Below are positions 5,191 through 9,257 of a stretch of 9,257 bases of DNA, piece after piece; within the stretch, counting starts at the first letter, position 1, and every line of letters starts with the position of its first letter. Made by a program: the position numbers and the translations under genes. The stretch spans positions 1 to 9,257 of the forward strand of contig JACCUO010000072.1 of the NCBI GenBank assembly GCA_013811765.1, in the 5' to 3' direction. A model generated the notes under the pieces. That model had not been told where the DNA came from, searched no databases, and worked only from the letters and a program-made list of their open reading frames with translations. The DNA comes from Thermoleophilaceae bacterium. Its GTDB lineage: Bacteria; Actinomycetota; Thermoleophilia; Solirubrobacterales; Thermoleophilaceae.

Positions 5191-8174
5191 ACTCAACCGG
5201 GCGCCTGCTGCGCCCGTTCGTCACGAGGCAGTGGCGCTACCTGGCGGCCGCGACTGTGTCGACGGTCGTCGTGGCCGCGGCCGAACTGGCCAGGCCGCTC
5301 CCGTTGGCTCTGGTCATCGACCGCTTGCTCGACGGCCGGCGAGCGCCCTTCGACCTGAGTTCCGAGGACGTGAGGCTCCTCACCATCGTGGCTGCCCTCG
5401 TGCTCGGCGTCGCGCTCGCCGATGCCCTCGCCCAGTACGTAGCCGATGTCCGCCTCAAGCGAGCGGGTGAGCGCATCATGCACGACCTGCGAGCTGTCAC
5501 CTACTCACATCTGCAGCGCCTTTCGCTCTCCTATCACGAGCGCCGTCACGCGGGCGACCTCGTGACACGCATCACCGGCGACGTGAACGCCGTGGGCACC
5601 ATTTTCTCCGACTCGCTGGGCTCGATCGCCGCCTCGGTGCTGAGTCTTCTGGGCATGCTCGTGGTGAGTTTCTTCATCGACCCGGTGCTCACCATGGCCG
5701 CCTTCTTCGTGGCGCCCATCCTTGCGCTGCTCACGTTCCGCTTCCGTCGTAGGTTGCGCACCGCAGCGCGCCGTCAGCGCAAGAAGGAGGGGGAGATCGC
5801 CTCGATGGCCACGGAGGCCCTGTCGGCCATGCGCGAGGTCAAGGCATTCGGCTCTGAGGACTTCGAGCACGGCCGCGTTCTGCAGAAGAGCCGCGAGCGC
5901 CAGGAAGCCGGAATCGAGGCCTCCCAGATCGAGAGCAGGTTCACCGGCCTGATCGACGTGCTGGGCGCGGTCGGCACAGCTCTCGTCCTGGTGGTCGGCG
6001 TGCTGCGGGTGGCCAGCGGAGCGGTGTCCCCGGGCGAGCTTGTGGTGATGGCCTCCTATGTGCGCCGGATCTACCGTCCGTTGCGTGACATTGCCAAGCA
6101 GTCGGCACGCATCTCCAGCGCCATGGCCCGGGCTGACCGGGTGGCCGAGGTGCTGGCGACCGACGAGGTGCTTCCCGAGCCGCCGGGCGCCTACCACGGC
6201 CGACGAGCGGCGGGCGAGGTGACCTTCGAGGGCGTGTCTTTCGCTTACGATCCTGCGCGACCCGCGCTCATCGACCTGTCCCTGCACGTGCCCGTGGGGG
6301 AGAAGATTGCCATCTTGGGCCGCTCGGGCGCCGGCAAGTCAACGGTCGCGGCGCTCATCGCCCGCTTCTACGACCCGCTTGAGGGCGAGGGCCGCGTGCT
6401 CATCGACGGCCGCGACGTACGTTCGTGCTCCTTGTCTTGGCTGCGGGGACAGGTTGGGCTCGTCCTCCAGGACACTGTGCTCTTCACGGGCACGGTGGAC
6501 GACAACATCGCCTATGGCCTGGACGCGGACCGCGAGCGGGTGGTAGCTGCGGCCAAGGCGGCCGGGGCGCACGCCTTCATCTCCGAGCTTCCCGAGGGCT
6601 ACGAGACCACACTCGGCCCGCGCGCCGTCGGGCTCTCCGGCGGTCAGCGCCAGCGAATAGCCGTCGCCCGCACGCTCCTGCGCGATCCACCCGTCCTGGT
6701 GCTGGACGAGCCCACCACCGGCCTCGACCGCCAGAGCGAAACGCAGGTGCTCGAGGGTCTCGGCGTTCTCATGCGCGGGCGGACGACGGTGATCATCACC
6801 CACTCGCTCGATCTCGCCCGGACAGCCGATCGCGTGGTGGTCGTACACGATGGCCGGATCGCAGAGGATGACTCGCCAGAGGAGGTTCTGCCGCATGACG
6901 GGGTCCAACCGGAAGAAACCGAGCGCGCCGATTTGGTGAGCTCGGCGCCCATCAGATCCGTTCTCCCGCCTGACCATGCTCTCCCTCAGATGCCTGCACT
7001 ACTCGACGCCGGGGCAATGGCGGCGGTGCTCGAGCGCTCGCTGGATCCTGCCGCGGGGCGCCCCGATGTTCGAGTGCGCTACCTGCGCTACAAGCCGGGG
7101 ACCAACCTGGTGGTGCACTACGACGTGGGCATGGGCGACGGGTGGCACGGTGCGACGGCGATGATCGCCGCCGGCGATTCCCTGCCCCGGCGGGCACGAA
7201 AGCCGCACAACCTGGCGCTCGCCCGGCTGGTGGACGGCGCGTCGCCAGCGTCCATGCCGCTGCAGTTCGAAGACGACATCCGAGCCCTCATCCAGTGGCT
7301 GCCGCTCGACCTCTCCCTTCCTGCGCTGGCCCAGGCCGGGGGTCTTCGCCGAACCCTCCGCGACGCTGGCTTGCGGTTGAGGCACCGGGGGCGCGGGCCT
7401 GCCCTCATGCGCTACAAGCCAAGACGGCGCGCGGTGCTGCGCCTCGATCGGCACGTCGTAAAGATCTACGCCGACGAGACGGACTTCGCCCGCGCCGTGA
7501 GGGGACTGCAGGGGGCCGGCGAGATAAGGGGCATCAGCACCCCCGCGGCGGAGCTCGTGATGGCCGACCAGCGTCTGACCGTTCAGGCCGCGATCCTGGG
7601 CACGGCGGCGGGATCGCCGCTGAATACCGCTGAAGAGGCCGGCCAGATGCTGGCCGCGGTGCATAAGGCCGAGTTGCGCGGGCTCGAGTCCAGATCGCCC
7701 GCCGATCAGCTCGAGGCCGTGCGCTCGTCGCTTGGCCTGGCGGCGCACCTCGTGCCCAGCGTCGCAGCTCGTGTCGAGTCGCTCCTGGCCGAGCTCGAGT
7801 CGTCCATGCCCGCGCCGGACGCGATCGTCACCTCACATGGCGACTTTCACGCCGGCCAGCTTCTAGATGAGGGCAGCGGCCCGCTCACGGTCCTCGACTT
7901 CGACGAGATCTGCCTCGCGCCGGACTCCTTGGACCTGGCGACCTACGCGGCCCACCTGGTCCGGGGCGGGGTCGAGGACCTCGCGATGGCAAGGGAAGCG
8001 CTGGAGAGAATGGTCCAGGGTTACGGGAAACGCCCTGCGGGCATCGATTGGTACCTCGCCACCTCGATCCTGCGCCGAGCCCCGTTCCCGTTTCGCTACC
8101 TCGACGAGCATTGGCCTGACCTGATCGAGGCCAGAGTTGAGGCCGGTGCCTCGGCTCTGGGGCAGGAGGTGTGA
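5187..8174 (+). CDS. ABC exporter half-transporter fused to an APH-fold kinase-like domain
   Basis: The protein has 995 residues in three parts. (1) Residues 1 to about 310 form a type I exporter membrane domain of six hydrophobic segments, with a typical intracellular-loop pattern (LSYHERRHAGDLVTRIT). (2) Residues about 340-580 form a complete ATPase: Walker A GRSGAGKS 378-385, Q-loop Gln428, LSGGQ 483-487, Walker B Asp507 with catalytic Glu508, and H-loop His539. Nothing is missing, so it should hydrolyse ATP as a homodimer. (3) Residues about 610-990 form an APH-fold kinase-like domain: VVKIYAD with Lys759, catalytic loop HGDFHAGQ 884-891 (Asp886; Gln891 replaces the usual metal-binding Asn), and DFDE with Asp904. 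An extra N-lobe-like segment with RYKPG (634-638) is echoed by RYKPR (742-746). No stop or frame change separates the parts. Exporters of this subfamily move lipids, glycolipids, peptides or glycosides. The kinase tail could phosphorylate the cargo or a sugar, or regulate the transporter (inference). The GTG start overlaps the preceding stop. Confidence 0.88.
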   Translation: MNSTGRLLRPFVTRQWRYLAAATVSTVVVAAAELARPLPLALVIDRLLDGRRAPFDLSSEDVRLLTIVAALVLGVALADALAQYVADVRLKRAGERIMHDLRAVTYSHLQRLSLSYHERRHAGDLVTRITGDVNAVGTIFSDSLGSIAASVLSLLGMLVVSFFIDPVLTMAAFFVAPILALLTFRFRRRLRTAARRQRKKEGEIASMATEALSAMREVKAFGSEDFEHGRVLQKSRERQEAGIEASQIESRFTGLIDVLGAVGTALVLVVGVLRVASGAVSPGELVVMASYVRRIYRPLRDIAKQSARISSAMARADRVAEVLATDEVLPEPPGAYHGRRAAGEVTFEGVSFAYDPARPALIDLSLHVPVGEKIAILGRSGAGKSTVAALIARFYDPLEGEGRVLIDGRDVRSCSLSWLRGQVGLVLQDTVLFTGTVDDNIAYGLDADRERVVAAAKAAGAHAFISELPEGYETTLGPRAVGLSGGQRQRIAVARTLLRDPPVLVLDEPTTGLDRQSETQVLEGLGVLMRGRTTVIITHSLDLARTADRVVVVHDGRIAEDDSPEEVLPHDGVQPEETERADLVSSAPIRSVLPPDHALPQMPALLDAGAMAAVLERSLDPAAGRPDVRVRYLRYKPGTNLVVHYDVGMGDGWHGATAMIAAGDSLPRRARKPHNLALARLVDGASPASMPLQFEDDIRALIQWLPLDLSLPALAQAGGLRRTLRDAGLRLRHRGRGPALMRYKPRRRAVLRLDRHVVKIYADETDFARAVRGLQGAGEIRGISTPAAELVMADQRLTVQAAILGTAAGSPLNTAEEAGQMLAAVHKAELRGLESRSPADQLEAVRSSLGLAAHLVPSVAARVESLLAELESSMPAPDAIVTSHGDFHAGQLLDEGSGPLTVLDFDEICLAPDSLDLATYAAHLVRGGVEDLAMAREALERMVQGYGKRPAGIDWYLATSILRRAPFPFRYLDEHWPDLIEARVEAGASALGQEV
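8164..8170 (+). promoter_or_regulatory. Consensus Shine-Dalgarno that sets the start of the last gene
   Basis: AGGAGGT lies inside the last codons of the ABC fusion gene and is 5 nt before the GTG at 8176. It is the best ribosome site in the window and favours this GTG over the ATG at 8137, which lies inside the preceding gene. Confidence 0.8.
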
Positions 8175-8175
8175 C

Positions 8176-9075
8176 GTGAGCACGTACAGCCCCGTGCCGG
8201 GAGACGAGCTCTTGCTGCAGCCAGACCAGGGCGATGCTCGAGGGCGCGCACGCGTGACGCGGCGCCTCGAAAAGATGCTCGGCACACCGGTCGAGTTCGA
8301 GGTTCTCAAGAATAAGGAAGGTAGGCGCCGGACCTTGCGCGCGAGGGGGCCCCTGGGGCGAGCGATCGTCAAGGTCTATGCGTCCGAGCGGGCGCCTGTC
8401 GTGGCAGGCCGCGTGGAGGCGCTGGCGCCCGGCCCAGAGGAACCGCTTGTCCCGCGCGTGCTTTTCTGCGATAGAGATCTGCACCTGGTCGTGCTGTCGG
8501 AGGTGCCGGGGCGGTCGCTGCGGGAGGCGCTTCTCGATGGCGATCGAGACAAGGCTTCGCGCGCTGGAGTCGCCCTTGGCCGGTGGCACGCCGCATGGGC
8601 CGGGATGACGCCCCATGGGCTGCGGCTCCATACCCCCGAGCGCGAGATGAAGATCCTGTTGCGGCTTGCAGAGAGCGCCGAACCCGAGTTGGCCAGTGCC
8701 GTGCGTGAAGCCGGACTGCGGCTGGCCTCGGACTGGACGGCGTGCACCGTTGTGCACCGCGATCTCTACGAGGAGCAGGTCATGCTCGGGGAGCGAGTCG
8801 GGCTCATCGACCTCGACGATGCCGCACTCGGCCCGCCGGAGCTCGACGTGGGAAACCTGATCGCGCATGTCGACCTGCTATCCCGCCGGTCCTCAACCGA
8901 ACTCGCCGACCTGCTCGAGATCTTCGTGGAGAGCTACGCCCTCAGCGGGCCCCGACTTGACCCTGGGCTGCTGTCCCGTTGCCGCGGGCTCGCGCTGCTT
9001 CGGCTGGCCTGTATCCACTCCAGGCCGGACCTGGTCGAACCAGCGCTCGGCGGCCAGGAACGGCCGCCGCACTGA
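8176..9075 (+). CDS. Stand-alone APH-fold kinase-like protein
   Basis: This 299-residue protein has the APH/choline-kinase fold. The N-lobe strand AIVKVYAS carries the ATP-binding Lys66. The catalytic loop is HRDLYEEQ at 194-201, with catalytic Asp196 and Gln201 where the family normally has Asn. The metal-binding motif is DLDD, with Asp212. C-terminal LDVGNLIAHVDLL is typical of the fold. The Asn-to-Gln change is the same as in the kinase domain of the preceding gene, and the Lys strands (VKIYAD and VKVYAS) are also alike. The two probably belong to one subfamily and may act on the same or successive substrates (inference). The GTG at 8176 is chosen for the AGGAGGT 5 nt upstream; the intergenic gap is 1 nt. 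It is the last gene of the operon. An ATP-binding but catalytically weak role is also possible given the Gln. Confidence 0.85.
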   Translation: MSTYSPVPGDELLLQPDQGDARGRARVTRRLEKMLGTPVEFEVLKNKEGRRRTLRARGPLGRAIVKVYASERAPVVAGRVEALAPGPEEPLVPRVLFCDRDLHLVVLSEVPGRSLREALLDGDRDKASRAGVALGRWHAAWAGMTPHGLRLHTPEREMKILLRLAESAEPELASAVREAGLRLASDWTACTVVHRDLYEEQVMLGERVGLIDLDDAALGPPELDVGNLIAHVDLLSRRSSTELADLLEIFVESYALSGPRLDPGLLSRCRGLALLRLACIHSRPDLVEPALGGQERPPH

Positions 9076-9129
9076 TCTCCAAGGCGTTGCCGCGAAACCC
9101 CGAAAGGCGCCTAGACAGCAGGTTTCCTG

Positions 9130-9191
9130 AAATCGGGGCGACTGGACTTGAACCAGCTATGGCCGCCGCTCGGGTGCAAGAATCAAATCGG
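9130..9191. repeat. 7-bp direct repeat flanking the tRNA-like remnant
   Basis: AAATCGG occurs at 9130-9136 and again at 9185-9191, bracketing the T-arm sequence. It could be a small target duplication or chance. At 7 bp the support is weak. Confidence 0.2.
9133..9163 (-). tRNA. tRNA 3'-end remnant (T-arm and acceptor strand only)
   Basis: On the minus strand, GCTGG-TTCAAGT-CCAGT (9157 down to 9141) is a correct T-arm: a 5-bp stem with one G-T pair and a loop matching TTCRANN. It is followed by CGCCCCG (9140-9134) and A at 9133, in the right places for the 3' acceptor strand and discriminator base. A matching 5' strand, CGGGGCG, occurs on the same strand at 9219-9213, which would make an 87-nt unit. 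However, the sequence between gives no D-arm with GG, no anticodon stem-loop and no encoded CCA. It is best read as a tRNA relic or an attachment-site scar. Amino-acid identity is not assignable; Pro- and Trp-type tRNAs come to mind from the acceptor and T-arm. Confidence 0.4.
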
Positions 9192-9257
9192 CTGGGGGTG
9201 CGGGGTACATCGCGCCCCGGGTCAGCGAGAGACCATGGTGCGGCCGCGTGCCGGCGG

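Larger units (their letters stand above)
9076..9257. other. Right-edge intergenic region without a supported gene
   Basis: No protein-coding frame is convincing here. AGGCGCCT (a palindrome near 9106) and nearby short repeats do not form a clear terminator with a T-tract, so the end of the operon transcript is unresolved. An ATG at 9234 lies too close to the edge to judge. The only structured element is the tRNA-like remnant described separately. Confidence 0.4.

Noticed and set aside
8137..8175. ATG at 8137 as the start of the last gene
   Set aside because: It lies inside the end of the ABC fusion gene, adds Arg-rich shadow sequence (MRPVPRLWGRRCD), and is outcompeted by the GTG at 8176 with AGGAGGT at ideal spacing.
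9133..9219. An intact 87-nt tRNA on the minus strand
   Set aside because: The acceptor strands and T-arm fit, but no D-arm with GG and no 5-bp anticodon stem with a 7-nt loop can be drawn.
9234..9257. Start of a further gene at the ATG near the right edge
   Set aside because: Only eight codons are visible and there is no good ribosome site, so it cannot be told from chance.
1..9257. CRISPR array, insertion sequence or transposase
   Set aside because: No regularly spaced repeats, terminal inverted repeats or transposase motifs were found on either strand.

Overview
The window is GC-rich throughout. It uses ATG and GTG starts, has a consensus AGGAGGT ribosome binding site before its last gene, and packs genes with 1-5 nt gaps or 4-nt overlaps. 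This fits a high-GC bacterium, most likely an actinobacterium. A Thermoleophilia-like lineage is a guess from the style of the proteins and was not tested.

Left part (1-1630): the 3' end of a small Cys-rich protein gene runs in from the left edge on the plus strand. It converges on a minus-strand aminoglycoside-phosphotransferase (APH)-fold kinase gene (175-1101). Upstream of that kinase, still on the minus strand, lies about 450 bp of broken coding sequence. It contains a 42-codon ORF whose stop overlaps the kinase start (ATGA), a remnant of the C-terminal part of an organomercurial lyase (MerB) with its FCCHV motif, and a further ORF piece with no start. This looks like a decayed or rearranged junction.

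Main part (1631-9075): one tight plus-strand operon of five genes. It encodes a MurG-like GT-B glycosyltransferase that appears to start at CTG, two GT4-type glycosyltransferases, a 995-residue protein fusing a complete type I ABC exporter half-transporter to an APH-fold kinase domain, and a stand-alone 299-residue APH-fold protein. A reasonable inference is that the three glycosyltransferases build a glycan or glycoside on a carrier, the ABC half exports it (probably as a homodimer), and the kinase-like domains phosphorylate a sugar, the product or a toxic intermediate. The substrate cannot be read from sequence.

Right edge (9076-9257): no gene. On the minus strand there is a tRNA-like T-arm plus 3' acceptor strand without usable D or anticodon arms. 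It is a tRNA relic or possible attachment-site scar.

The most unusual items are the exporter-kinase fusion, the neighbouring kinase that shares its Asn-to-Gln change in the catalytic loop, the apparent CTG start, and the MerB relic.
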